Shown here: positions 26,908 to 35,504 of the stretch, piece after piece
Layout of the letters: each line of letters begins with the position of its first letter
How positions within the stretch are numbered: the first letter of the stretch is position 1
NCBI RefSeq assembly: GCF_018314255.1
Contig: NZ_CP073066.1
Coordinates: 1,736,001 to 1,800,000, forward strand
Direction of reading: 5' to 3'
DNA: 64,000 bases
From: Lentilactobacillus buchneri
Lineage (GTDB): Bacteria > Bacillota > Bacilli > Lactobacillales > Lactobacillaceae
Position numbers and translations under genes: made by a program
Notes under the pieces: model-generated
Seen by the model: the letters and a program-made list of their open reading frames with translations, nothing else
What the model was told of the DNA's origin: nothing
Database searches by the model: none

Positions 26908-28506
26908 TTGTTACTAATCATAATTCTAGGAATTTTGGCGGCCATCGTGGGTGTTGCATGCGGCATGCAGCTGCAAAAGCGTCACTTCCAGCAGGAGATT
27001 CAAAATGCGAAAGCCACTGCTGAAAAGCTGTTGAACAACGCCAATGAAGACGCCAAGAAACAATCTGCCAAGATTATTGCCGATGGCAAGCAACAAACCA
27101 TTGACTACCAGGATTCAATTGAAGAAGAACTTGACAGCTACCAAGCCGATAACGTCACCCGACAGACCAGAATCCAACAACGGGAAACCGGTTTGAAGCA
27201 AACCGAATCTCGTCTGGATCAGCTGCATTCAAAGCTGGCTGACGAAAGTCATGAAATTAATCAGCAAAAAGCTGAAATTGAACAGCTTCACCACACCGCA
27301 AATGATTTGTCCCAGGAACGATTAAAAACGTTGCAGGAGCGCGGTTCAATCAGTTTAGCCGAGGCTAAACAACAAATTCTCGATGAATTGAAGACGGCGT
27401 TGAAGCGTGAAAAAGATATTGAATTGAAATATCAAGATGACGAAGCACAGGTCAACGCGCCAAAGATGGCCAAAATTTTGGCTGACGACGCCATCCAACG
27501 CGGACCCGTCGACATGCCGCGTGAACACATTGAGCATTCAGTGCAAATTAACGACAACAATACTAAGCAGAAGTTAATTGGTCGCGAGGCCTCTAATATT
27601 CGCTACATCGAAAGTTTGACGGGTACCGATTTGGTGTTTGATCCAGATGATCCGCATTTGTTACACGTGGTCACCCAGGATCCACTGAGAAGAGAAGTTG
27701 CCAAGACGGTGATTACCAACTTGGCGGTCACTAAGCAGATTAATCCGCAATCAATTGAGCACCAGGTTGAGAGCGCTCAATTGGATTTGATGAACGAGCT
27801 CCGGCGCACCGGTGAAAAAGTGGTTGGTTCGCTTCACATCGGCTGGATGCACCCGGATCTGTTAAAGATTGTTGGTCGACTGAAGTATCGGACCAGTTAT
27901 GGTCAAAACGTTTTGAATCACTCGATTGAAGTCGCTGATATTTCAGGGATGCTGGCTGCCGAATTGGGCTTGAACGTCAAGATTGCCAAGCGGGCCGGCT
28001 TACTCCATGATATTGGTAAGGCAATTGATAGAGAAGTGGACGGCACTCACGTTGAGTTGGGTGTTAAGATTGCCGAAACCTATGGTGAGGACCCACAAGT
28101 CATCAATTCCATCGCCTCTCACCATGGGGATGTTGAAGTAACAACGCCAATCGCTCATCTGGTTGCGGCTGGAGATTCAATTTCCGGTGGGCGCCCAGGT
28201 GCTCGAAGCGAGTCTGTTGAAGAGTATGTCAACCGACTCAAAAATCTGGAACGCATTGCCAGCTCCAAGCAGGGTGTCAAAGAAAGTTATGCCATCCAAG
28301 CGGGCCGGGAAATCCGGATTGTGGTTGATCCAAAGAAACTGGACGATCAACAGAACCAACAGTTGGCTAATGAAGTTAAGGATGAGATTGAAAATGAGTT
28401 AACTTATCCAGGTAAGATCAAAGTTACCTCGATCCGTGACTTTAAAGCGGTGGCTTATGTTGGCGCTGAGAAGAAAAAAGTGCATAAACGATTGAAGAAA
28501 GCATAA
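26908..28506 (+). CDS. rny: Ribonuclease Y
   Basis: This 532-residue endoribonuclease starts mRNA decay at the membrane. It begins at TTG behind GAAAGGAGG. The order is an N-terminal membrane helix (LLIIILGILAAIVGVACG), a long coiled coil (about residues 25-200), a KH domain containing LIGREASNIRYIESLTGTDL (about 223-242), an HD domain with HSIEVADIS and LLHDIGKAID, and a C-terminal domain. The length matches the family (about 520). A long hairpin follows. Confidence 0.96.
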   Translation: MLLIIILGILAAIVGVACGMQLQKRHFQQEIQNAKATAEKLLNNANEDAKKQSAKIIADGKQQTIDYQDSIEEELDSYQADNVTRQTRIQQRETGLKQTESRLDQLHSKLADESHEINQQKAEIEQLHHTANDLSQERLKTLQERGSISLAEAKQQILDELKTALKREKDIELKYQDDEAQVNAPKMAKILADDAIQRGPVDMPREHIEHSVQINDNNTKQKLIGREASNIRYIESLTGTDLVFDPDDPHLLHVVTQDPLRREVAKTVITNLAVTKQINPQSIEHQVESAQLDLMNELRRTGEKVVGSLHIGWMHPDLLKIVGRLKYRTSYGQNVLNHSIEVADISGMLAAELGLNVKIAKRAGLLHDIGKAIDREVDGTHVELGVKIAETYGEDPQVINSIASHHGDVEVTTPIAHLVAAGDSISGGRPGARSESVEEYVNRLKNLERIASSKQGVKESYAIQAGREIRIVVDPKKLDDQQNQQLANEVKDEIENELTYPGKIKVTSIRDFKAVAYVGAEKKKVHKRLKKA

Positions 28507-28520
28507 TTAAAAAAAGACGG

Positions 28521-28627
28521 GGACAAGGGACCTTTTGATTCCTACCATTTAACACAAAAGTGCAATCATTCTAAAACCAAGAATGATTGCACTTTTATGT
28601 TAAATGGCAGGAATTGGCCTATTGTTC
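28521..28627. repeat. Very long hairpin between rny and a convergent membrane protein gene
   Basis: The arms 28538-28571 and 28580-28614 pair almost without fault over about 34 bp: ATTCCT/AGGAAT, CCATTTAACA/TGTTAAATGG and AAAAGTGCAATCATTCT/AGAATGATTGCACTTTT, around an 8-base loop. A lower GGACAA/TTGTTCC helix encloses it. It lacks the GAGCG flanks of the structured element family. Termination in both directions or an mRNA end is likely. Confidence 0.75.
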
Positions 28628-28664
28628 CAGTTTCTTTTAGGGTGCGATGGAACAGTTTCTAATT

Positions 28665-28961
28665 TCATTTAATAAAGTTTGTCGCTAAGGCATAAACCAA
28701 GAAAAGCAGAACACCGACAATACTGATATTCCTGACCAAACGCGGGATTTTGTATGCCGGAACATTCCTGTACGGTGGCATTATTTCGCTTGCCCATAGA
28801 TAAAGGCCAATGATAGCAAGAAAGCAAAATGAGAGTTGATATGAAAAACTTAGGCCAATCCGGACGAGCGGCATGAGGACGAATATCAAACCGCAAAACA
28901 CCAGATATAATCTAATTTGGATTTTAAATGATCGATTGATAATTACAGACCCTTTCTTCAT
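28665..28961 (-). CDS. Small membrane protein of unknown function
   Basis: The predicted 98-residue protein has three hydrophobic stretches (about residues 16-34, 37-56 and 78-97). No family was recognised. The start at 28961 has a poor ribosome binding site, which lowers confidence. It lies between the rny hairpin and the nucleotidase-like gene, from which it could be expressed by read-through. Confidence 0.5.
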   Translation of the reverse strand: MKKGSVIINRSFKIQIRLYLVFCGLIFVLMPLVRIGLSFSYQLSFCFLAIIGLYLWASEIMPPYRNVPAYKIPRLVRNISIVGVLLFLVYALATNFIK

Positions 28962-29022
28962 TTAGTTGGGGTTATAAGAGCATTTTAAAAATAACAGGAG
29001 CCTTTTGATCTTGCCGAATAAA

Positions 29023-30585
29023 TTAATTGCGCTTCTCAGAATCAGAAATAATTTCAAAATTATGATTGACGGTGGCTTCAATCACCGGATGCTTCTGTAA
29101 GTATTCCATAATCACGTGGCTGATTGTCATATCACTTGATTTGACGATCTTATCGCTGGTATACATGGGATAGTGGCCGCCGCCGCTTGCTCGATAACGG
29201 TTAAGGGCGATGGTCAGGACTTGATCGTCTTGGACATCCTTGCCATGATACTTCAATCGGGTGACTCGATGACCAACCGGTTTGGAAATATTCAGGGTAT
29301 AATCAATCCCTTCATACATATCGTAGTTATAAAAACGTTCCTTTGGAAAAACAAATTTCTCGTTCACCACGACGTCACCGTGCCGGACCGTGAAGTATTG
29401 AGCGGTCACTTCCAAAGCGCCGCGCAAATCGGCGCCGGTAATCTTTGAGGCGACCAGGGTGTTTGGATACACGTAGTTGGTAATGATGTTGCGCATGGTA
29501 ATGGGATCTTCAAATCCGTGGGCCTCATTGTTGTAAAGGGCGGTTGCCGAAAGGTCAGTTCCCATCTTATCCATTTGAATTTTTTGGATTAATTCGATAA
29601 ATGCTGATTCGTGAATTCGGGCTTTGAATGGGTCATCGAAAGTTAAGCTGCCCTTGATTCTTGAAAGCGGCTTGTCCAGCCACGCTTCCAAATGTTTGGA
29701 TAAATCGGTAACCGTTGATTTGATTGTCTGGTCGGGTTCACTGTCTTTAACGTTCAGCAATTCGGCCTCACTTCTTGTGACCGTGTGGTTCTTGGTCTCA
29801 ATCGAAATCTTGGCCACGTATTGTCCGCGAGAACCTGGCTGAACAATTGGCACGTTAAATAACTGGCTGGCAATTTTGCGGTGTTGGTGACCAGAGATGA
29901 GCGCATCGATCCCCGGGATATTCTTCAAGATGTCGTAGCCGCGGTTTTCGCCTGGGTTGATATCGTTCCAGTTACCGGTATGATCACGTTCAAAACCGCC
30001 GTGATACACGACGACGACCACATCGGCCTTCTTGCGCATTTCCGGGACGTAGCGTCTGCACGCGTCCAACTCCGAAATGAGATTAAAATCGTTGAGATCA
30101 TTGACGTTCTTCCATTTTTTAGTAGAAGTGGTGGTCAGGCCCAAGAAACCGACTTTGACGCCGGCGACATCCATAATTGTGTATGGGTCGGCCAACAGCG
30201 GTTCGTTATTGTTATCAACGATATTGGCGCACACAAAATGGCGGTCTGAATTCTTCATCATGTAGTTGAGATAATCCAGTCCGTAATCAAATTCATGGTT
30301 GCCGATGGTGCCGAGTTGGTAGCCGACTTGGTTATAAGCAGTAAAAAATGCCTCTTGGTCCTGCTTATCTGCTCGCTTGGCCACGTAATAAGCCATCGGT
30401 GATCCCTCAAGGAAATCGCCGTTATCTAACACGATGATCTTTTCATCGGGATGGGTCTTTTGATAATTTTTAATCGTCGAACACGCCTTCTCAATACCGA
30501 AGGGTTTATCAAGACCTGAATCAACGTAGTTGGTAGGTTCAATAAACCCGTGCGTGTCGCTGGTCGCTAGTAGCGTAATTTTCAT
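29023..30585 (-). CDS. Metallophosphoesterase / 5'-nucleotidase family protein
   Basis: The frame allows a GTG at 30597, but ATG 30585 gives MKITLLATSDTHGF, the normal start (520 residues). The N-terminal dinuclear metal domain has SDTHG, DNGDFLEGSP, GNHEFDYG (about residues 94-101) and SGHQHR. The C-terminal 5'-nucleotidase domain has LYNNEAHG and the stacking region near ALNRYRASGGGHYPM. There is no signal peptide or anchor, so it is a cytoplasmic YunD-like member. Nucleotide or 2',3'-cyclic nucleotide hydrolysis is inferred. Confidence 0.88.
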   Translation of the reverse strand: MKITLLATSDTHGFIEPTNYVDSGLDKPFGIEKACSTIKNYQKTHPDEKIIVLDNGDFLEGSPMAYYVAKRADKQDQEAFFTAYNQVGYQLGTIGNHEFDYGLDYLNYMMKNSDRHFVCANIVDNNNEPLLADPYTIMDVAGVKVGFLGLTTTSTKKWKNVNDLNDFNLISELDACRRYVPEMRKKADVVVVVYHGGFERDHTGNWNDINPGENRGYDILKNIPGIDALISGHQHRKIASQLFNVPIVQPGSRGQYVAKISIETKNHTVTRSEAELLNVKDSEPDQTIKSTVTDLSKHLEAWLDKPLSRIKGSLTFDDPFKARIHESAFIELIQKIQMDKMGTDLSATALYNNEAHGFEDPITMRNIITNYVYPNTLVASKITGADLRGALEVTAQYFTVRHGDVVVNEKFVFPKERFYNYDMYEGIDYTLNISKPVGHRVTRLKYHGKDVQDDQVLTIALNRYRASGGGHYPMYTSDKIVKSSDMTISHVIMEYLQKHPVIEATVNHNFEIISDSEKRN

Positions 30586-30669
30586 ATTTTCACCCACACA
30601 AAATCAAGTATATCGTCAAGTATAGTCAATTATGCCATGATTGTAAATTAGGGTTGGCCAAAGTAGTTA

Positions 30670-31714
30670 AGGTAGATTGCAAATTTAATCCGAATTTTTT
30701 GACAAATTGGTCAGCATGACCTGATAAGGTGTTTGCCAGTCAAGTATTTTAAGTGGTCTCTGATTAATTTCGAGTAAGGTGGTTTTCAAGCCTTGAGCAC
30801 TAATGTGCTCAAAATAAGTCCCCTTAGGATAAAAATAGCGTAAGTTCCGATTAAATCGTTCATTACTGCCGCGCTCAGCTGGCGTATAAGCATGGCAGTA
30901 ATAGGTCTTAATACCATATTGTGATTCAAGTGATACTAGCCCACTAAACTCAGTGCCACGGTCCACAGTAAAGCTGTGCACCGGACCATTAAAAGTGGTT
31001 AGGAACTTAGTTAGTGCTTCATTAACAGTCGCTGTCGTCCGATCTTTTAACCGGTATGCCCAAAGGAACCGTGATTTGCGATCGATTAAAGTTAATAAAA
31101 CTGCCTTACTATGCCCACGAGGACCAACGACTGTATCTAGTTCAAAATCGCCGATGCGATTACGTTGATTAATCATCATGGGACGCTGTTCAATTGATCG
31201 CCCCAAAGATTGATTATATTTGGATCGTTGGTCAACGTTACGCCGTTGGCGTACGCCATGTTCAGGTAGATCATTCAAGGAGAAATCAATTCTCCCCTGA
31301 TTTAGCCAATTATAAATAGATTTAGTAGCTAGTTTAAATTCGTGAGCAATCATTCCTGGTGACCAGCTTAGACGTAAATGGTTGAGAATTTTTTGCTTTA
31401 ACTCATCGCTCAGCTTAGTTTTCCGACCACATCGTGATCGCTTGTATTCGGCATCTGTTTGTGCTAATTCAGCCTGATAAGGTTGACATCGAGATAATTC
31501 ATAAGAAATTGTTGACGGTGATCGGTTCAGCCGAACGCCCATTTGGATATTGGACAGCCCTAGTTCACAAAAGGTTTCGATTTTAATTCGTTCGGAATAG
31601 GTTATACTAGACAAAAGATCAGCTCCTAAAAGATGGGTTTGTGGTAAACACCATTTTAAAGGAAGCTGATCTTTTTTGCCCGAACAGCGTTCGGATTAAT
31701 TTTACAATCTACCT
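30670..31714 (-). mobile_element. IS30-family insertion sequence (1045 bp)
   Basis: The left end (30670-30694) and the right end (31690-31714, minus strand) form imperfect 25-bp inverted repeats beginning AGGTAGATTG and ending TTAATCCGAA. TTAA is present at both outer borders; because it is palindromic, the exact duplication cannot be read. A hairpin at 31615-31677 (AAGATCAGCT/AGCTGATCTT) upstream of the transposase start would block outside transcription. The right end touches the stop codon of the Na+/H+ antiporter gene. Confidence 0.9.
30685..31614 (-). CDS. IS30-family transposase
   Basis: This 309-residue protein has an N-terminal HTH (ERIKIETFCELGLSNIQMGVRLNRSPSTIS region), a second HTH (WSPGMIAHEF) and a DDE core. 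The expected catalytic residues are Asp in FELDTVVG, Asp in TVDRGTEF and Glu in ERGSNERFNR. The frame is intact, so the element may be active. The stop lies inside the left inverted repeat, as is common for this family. Confidence 0.94.
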   Translation of the reverse strand: MSSITYSERIKIETFCELGLSNIQMGVRLNRSPSTISYELSRCQPYQAELAQTDAEYKRSRCGRKTKLSDELKQKILNHLRLSWSPGMIAHEFKLATKSIYNWLNQGRIDFSLNDLPEHGVRQRRNVDQRSKYNQSLGRSIEQRPMMINQRNRIGDFELDTVVGPRGHSKAVLLTLIDRKSRFLWAYRLKDRTTATVNEALTKFLTTFNGPVHSFTVDRGTEFSGLVSLESQYGIKTYYCHAYTPAERGSNERFNRNLRYFYPKGTYFEHISAQGLKTTLLEINQRPLKILDWQTPYQVMLTNLSKNSD

Positions 31715-33705
31715 TAAGCCAACAGGAAATCGGTTCCGGATCCCTGCTCCATGTAAGCCATCTGATCAGTGGAAATACTTTGGCTGAGCTGGTCTGACAG
31801 GCTTTTGGAAATCTTACCGGCTTTGAAGGCATCTGCCACGTAGGCGTATTCATATTGGAATGATTTAATTAACAAGCTATTTCTGTCACTGTCAGTTTGG
31901 GTGTCACCTGCAGAACGGCTCTGGCGGAAGCTGTATGAGCTGCGGACAAAATTAACTGCATTGCTGTTTTGATCGTCTTCAATTTGGTCTAAATAGCTGT
32001 TGGCACTGGTAAACATGGCGTCTTTGATCAATAGATTAGTCTGTTGGCGCTGGTCATGAATCTGCTGGCGGGTTTGCTTGGGAATGGCTGCTTGGATTCG
32101 TTGTTTGATTTGTTTGGTTTTCTTCCGCGATTTAAATCGGCGCAGCTGGTATTTAAAAATATACTTAATCCTTGTCCAAAAGCCCAAGTGGTTGCTGGGC
32201 GCTGTGATCATCCGTCGTGAAAACAAATTGGCAATCTTTTGGTCGATTTTGCCCTCGGCGGCTAAATCGACCACCGCTTGGACGCTGACTTGCTGGGCGC
32301 CGGCCATAATTTCCTGGACCTGTTTGCGGTCGACTTCCGGATTATTTTTCTGGCTGTTCAACATGTCAATGACATAGTTGCGGTCCAAAAGTGCGATCGT
32401 CGAGTCTTGTTTGACCTGGGAAATAGCGTAGTTGACCATTTCACCACGGTATTGATTGAACTGACCCTGATCCTCAACTTGCTTTTTCGGACATAACAGG
32501 GGCAGGGTGATTGTTGGGACAATCAGGCTTAATAAGATGACAATTGTGGCAATGTAGATCAACTGGTCGCGGAATGGAAACGGCTGGCCAAGGGACGTCA
32601 GCGGAATTGACAGTGCCATGGCCAAAGTAATCGTTCCATGAACCCCACCGACAGCGCTGACCAGGGCTTCGCGCGTCGTTGGGACTTTATCTTGGACGCC
32701 AAACAGGTTGGTCCGCATCCAAATATACCGAATGAGTAACATAACCAGATAAATTGCCAGTGCATCAAAGACCAATTTGATAATTAAGGTATTTGAATAG
32801 GGAATCATTCGTTTGATGACTTTCGGCAGGGTAACGCCTAAGAGGACGAACACCACCCCATTTAAGAGGCTGGTGATCACACCCCAGGTCGCATTGGTGA
32901 CCAGCCGCACACTGGTCGAAGTGAGCTTTAAACGGCTTTGATTGATGCCGTAGATGATGCCGGCAGCCACGACTGCCAAAATCCCGGAACATCCCAGTTC
33001 CTCGGAAAATAAGTAAATGGCAATCGGGGTCATGATACTAAATGGCACGATCACACTGGCAGTATCCATTGATTTATTGACCAATAGCGTTTGAATTTTT
33101 ACGAAGATCAAACCGGCGACTGCGCCAACCACCAGGCCGCCGAAGAAGCTGATCAAAAACCGCGTCAGCCCCTGAGCAAATGAGAAATCCCCGGAGATAA
33201 AGGATGCCAGGGCTAAATTGAAGATAACGATTCCGGAAGCATCGTTGAATAAGGATTCATTTTCCAGTGCACCGGAAACGCTTGTCGGCAGTTCAATATC
33301 TTTAGTGATTGATTTGAAGGCCACAGAGTCCGTTGGAGTAACGATTGCGGCCACTGCAAAGCAAAGTGCCAGCGGGATCAGCGGCAGCAGCAAGTGGGCG
33401 ACTAAGCCGATGATGACGGCGGTCACCACCGCCAGGATGACTGCCAGATTCAGAATTTGTCTGATTGAATGTCGAAAATAGCTCGCGCTGGTGTTTTGGC
33501 CGTCATTGAACATCAACGGCGCAATCACCATCAGCATGAAAATTTCCGGCTCCAAAGAATAATTCTGGAAGAATGGCAGTAATGATAATAAGAAGCCGCA
33601 ACCAATTTGATAGAAGGTTAACGGGAGGCTGGGAAAGATTGTGTACAAGATGTTAGCAATGATCGCAGCCACGATTAACAGGGTGAGTGAATAGAAGACT
33701 AGCAT
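31714..33705 (-). CDS. Na+/H+ antiporter (NhaP/CPA1 type) with long cytoplasmic tail
   Basis: This 663-residue protein has about 12 membrane helices in the first 410 residues. Features include ALCFAVAAIVTPTDSVAF (about residues 112-129) and LENESLFNDASGIVIF (about 145-160), whose aspartates are the CPA1 ion-binding region. The last 250 residues are soluble, charged and partly helical, probably regulatory. It should expel Na+ or K+ in exchange for protons. The stop codon TAA (31714-31716) abuts the IS30 end, and an effect of the insertion on the last residues cannot be excluded. Confidence 0.9.
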   Translation of the reverse strand: MLVFYSLTLLIVAAIIANILYTIFPSLPLTFYQIGCGFLLSLLPFFQNYSLEPEIFMLMVIAPLMFNDGQNTSASYFRHSIRQILNLAVILAVVTAVIIGLVAHLLLPLIPLALCFAVAAIVTPTDSVAFKSITKDIELPTSVSGALENESLFNDASGIVIFNLALASFISGDFSFAQGLTRFLISFFGGLVVGAVAGLIFVKIQTLLVNKSMDTASVIVPFSIMTPIAIYLFSEELGCSGILAVVAAGIIYGINQSRLKLTSTSVRLVTNATWGVITSLLNGVVFVLLGVTLPKVIKRMIPYSNTLIIKLVFDALAIYLVMLLIRYIWMRTNLFGVQDKVPTTREALVSAVGGVHGTITLAMALSIPLTSLGQPFPFRDQLIYIATIVILLSLIVPTITLPLLCPKKQVEDQGQFNQYRGEMVNYAISQVKQDSTIALLDRNYVIDMLNSQKNNPEVDRKQVQEIMAGAQQVSVQAVVDLAAEGKIDQKIANLFSRRMITAPSNHLGFWTRIKYIFKYQLRRFKSRKKTKQIKQRIQAAIPKQTRQQIHDQRQQTNLLIKDAMFTSANSYLDQIEDDQNSNAVNFVRSSYSFRQSRSAGDTQTDSDRNSLLIKSFQYEYAYVADAFKAGKISKSLSDQLSQSISTDQMAYMEQGSGTDFLLA

Positions 33706-33744
33706 TTTTTTCTCCTTTAAATGATTTTAATACCAATATTATAG

Positions 33745-33838
33745 TTGATTGAGCAGATAAATGGTGTATAATTAATTTCACAAGTAAGTTACTATAAGTA
33801 AGTAACCGTATTGACAAATATTGTCAGTATGATAATAT
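33745..33838 (+). promoter_or_regulatory. Tandem promoters and operator-like palindrome upstream of the spx-like gene
   Basis: Promoter 1 is TTGATT (33745-33750), 16 bases, TATAAT (33767-33772). Promoter 2 is TTGACA (33811-33816), 16 bases, TAATAT (33833-33838). The -35 of promoter 2 overlaps a perfect palindrome, TGACAAATATTGTCA (33812-33826). Between them lies a direct repeat, AAGTAAGTTAC and AAGTAAGTAAC. Confidence 0.6.
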
Positions 33839-33899
33839 AGTAATCGAAGGATGTTGTTTCTCGTTTGTATTTTTTGTTACTGAGCAGGGGGGAATTGTA

Positions 33900-34295
33900 A
33901 TGCTGAATTTATATGTAGCACAAAGCAGCGCTTCAAGTCGGAAGGCACGTGCATGGTTGAAGAGCCATCACATTGATTTTAAGGAAAGAAATATCAATTC
34001 CAACCCTCTTAACGCTGATGAGGTAAAACAAATTTTACGTTTAACCGAAAACGGCAGTGAAGACATTATTTCTACACGGTCTAACATCTACAAGAAGTTG
34101 AATTTGGACCTGGACAACTTAACTGTTTCACAGTTGGTTGATCTTGTCGTTAAGTACCCCGATTTGATTAAACGTCCGATTATATTTGACGATCATCGTC
34201 TTGAGGTTGGATTTAACGAAGAAGAAATCAGAAGATTCTTGCCACGAAGTGTTCGTGAAGCAGAACTTCGTGAACTGGAATCACAAATTAGTTAA
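33900..34295 (+). CDS. spx: Spx-family protein lacking the CXXC redox switch
   Basis: This 131-residue protein belongs to the Spx/ArsC-like family. Spx binds the RNA polymerase alpha C-terminal domain and redirects transcription under thiol stress. STRSNIYKKL (about residues 58-67), KRPIIFDDHRLEVGFNEEEIRRFLPR (only its start KRPII is needed; about 91-95) and overall length fit Spx. The cysteines expected at 10 and 13 are serines: the motif reads SSASSRK instead of SCTSCRK. It therefore cannot form the usual disulfide. It has its own promoters and terminator. Confidence 0.92.
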   Translation: MLNLYVAQSSASSRKARAWLKSHHIDFKERNINSNPLNADEVKQILRLTENGSEDIISTRSNIYKKLNLDLDNLTVSQLVDLVVKYPDLIKRPIIFDDHRLEVGFNEEEIRRFLPRSVREAELRELESQIS

Positions 34296-34332
34296 TTCAT
34301 AAAAATAACTAATCAGTTATACGGATCAATTG

Positions 34333-34370
34333 AGGAACTTGGGTAATATCTTACTCAAGTTCCTTTTTTA
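34333..34370 (+). terminator. Rho-independent terminator of the spx-like gene
   Basis: AGGAACTTG (34333-34341) pairs with CAAGTTCCT (34356-34364), with inner GTAA/TTAC, followed by Ts. The rest of 34371-34570 is AT-rich with no recognised feature. Confidence 0.92.
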
Positions 34371-34583
34371 GTTTGTGAAATCGGCCCAAATCATTACTCT
34401 CCCACGCGGATAAAATTATCGATAACTTTGGGGCAATTTTAATTTGTACGGAACAACATTAAAAGCAATTAAGGAACTGTTTATGATTCTCACATAATGT
34501 AAGGACGACGGAAAATTCCTAGTGTTGTGTTTCACGTGATTGTTGCTTAAAATCAAATCAGATAAATAAAGGAGACGGACAAG

Positions 34584-35387
34584 TTGATTAAAATGGTCGC
34601 ACTTGATTTAGATGGTACCTTGTTAACCAGTGACAAAACAATTTCCAAAGGCAATGAGCAGGCTTTAAAAGCCATTCATGACGCCGGCGTGAAGGTGGTG
34701 CTCTGCACCGGCCGGCCGATTAATGCCATTTGGCGGTTCATTGAACAGTTAGGATTAACTGAAGACACCGATTATACAATAACTTTCAACGGTGCACTAG
34801 TGGTTCATAACAATGATAAGGCCGAGTTGGCAAAAAGTGGGATTGAGAAGGCCGATTTGGTGCCGCTGCACAATTTTGTCAAAGCCGAGAATGCACCATT
34901 AGACATCTTGGACTTCCAGCAGGTCTATCCAATGACCGATTTAAAGCCGTCGATGTACCAGCAGCAGTTCAAGGGAAATATTGACTTTGTTCCCCGGGCC
35001 TTTTCTGATTTGAGCACGACTGATGAATACTCCAAAGCCATTGTCAGTGACAAGCCTGAGTTACTGGATCAGTATCAGAGCGCCATTGATGACACCTTAC
35101 GCAGCCAATATCACATTGTCCGGTCACAACCGCAGATCATGGAATTTTTGGCCGCCGGTATGGATAAAGTTGTCGGCTTGAAGGCATTGTTGGCCCACTT
35201 TGACATGGACTTCAGCAATTTAATGGCCTTTGGTGATGCTGAAAATGATCTGGGAATGATCAAAAATGCCGAGATCGGCGTGGTCATGGAAAACGGCCAA
35301 GACCCAGTCAAACAAGCGGGGGATGTCATTACCGGCAACAACGACGCTGACGGGGTGGCTCAGTACGTTAATCACTATTTTAAATAA
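34584..35387 (+). CDS. Cof-type HAD phosphatase
   Basis: This 267-residue protein starts at TTG nine bases after GGAG. Motif I is LDLDGTLL (about residues 6-13), motif II VVLCTGRP (about 38-45), and motif IV FGDAENDLGMI (about 213-223). A C2-type cap domain lies between, as in YidA/Cof sugar-phosphate phosphatases. The substrate is unknown. It is a single gene between the spx-like gene and the secreted protease. Confidence 0.9.
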   Translation: MIKMVALDLDGTLLTSDKTISKGNEQALKAIHDAGVKVVLCTGRPINAIWRFIEQLGLTEDTDYTITFNGALVVHNNDKAELAKSGIEKADLVPLHNFVKAENAPLDILDFQQVYPMTDLKPSMYQQQFKGNIDFVPRAFSDLSTTDEYSKAIVSDKPELLDQYQSAIDDTLRSQYHIVRSQPQIMEFLAAGMDKVVGLKALLAHFDMDFSNLMAFGDAENDLGMIKNAEIGVVMENGQDPVKQAGDVITGNNDADGVAQYVNHYFK

Positions 35388-35504
35388 CCCGAACCCCAGC
35401 TCCCGGTAAAATGTTTAAGATTGATCTGACAGTCTTTTTTCGATTTTTCATTTGTATTATGATAAATGTAATTCAAATCAACAATCATGAACGGGGGAAT
35501 CGTT

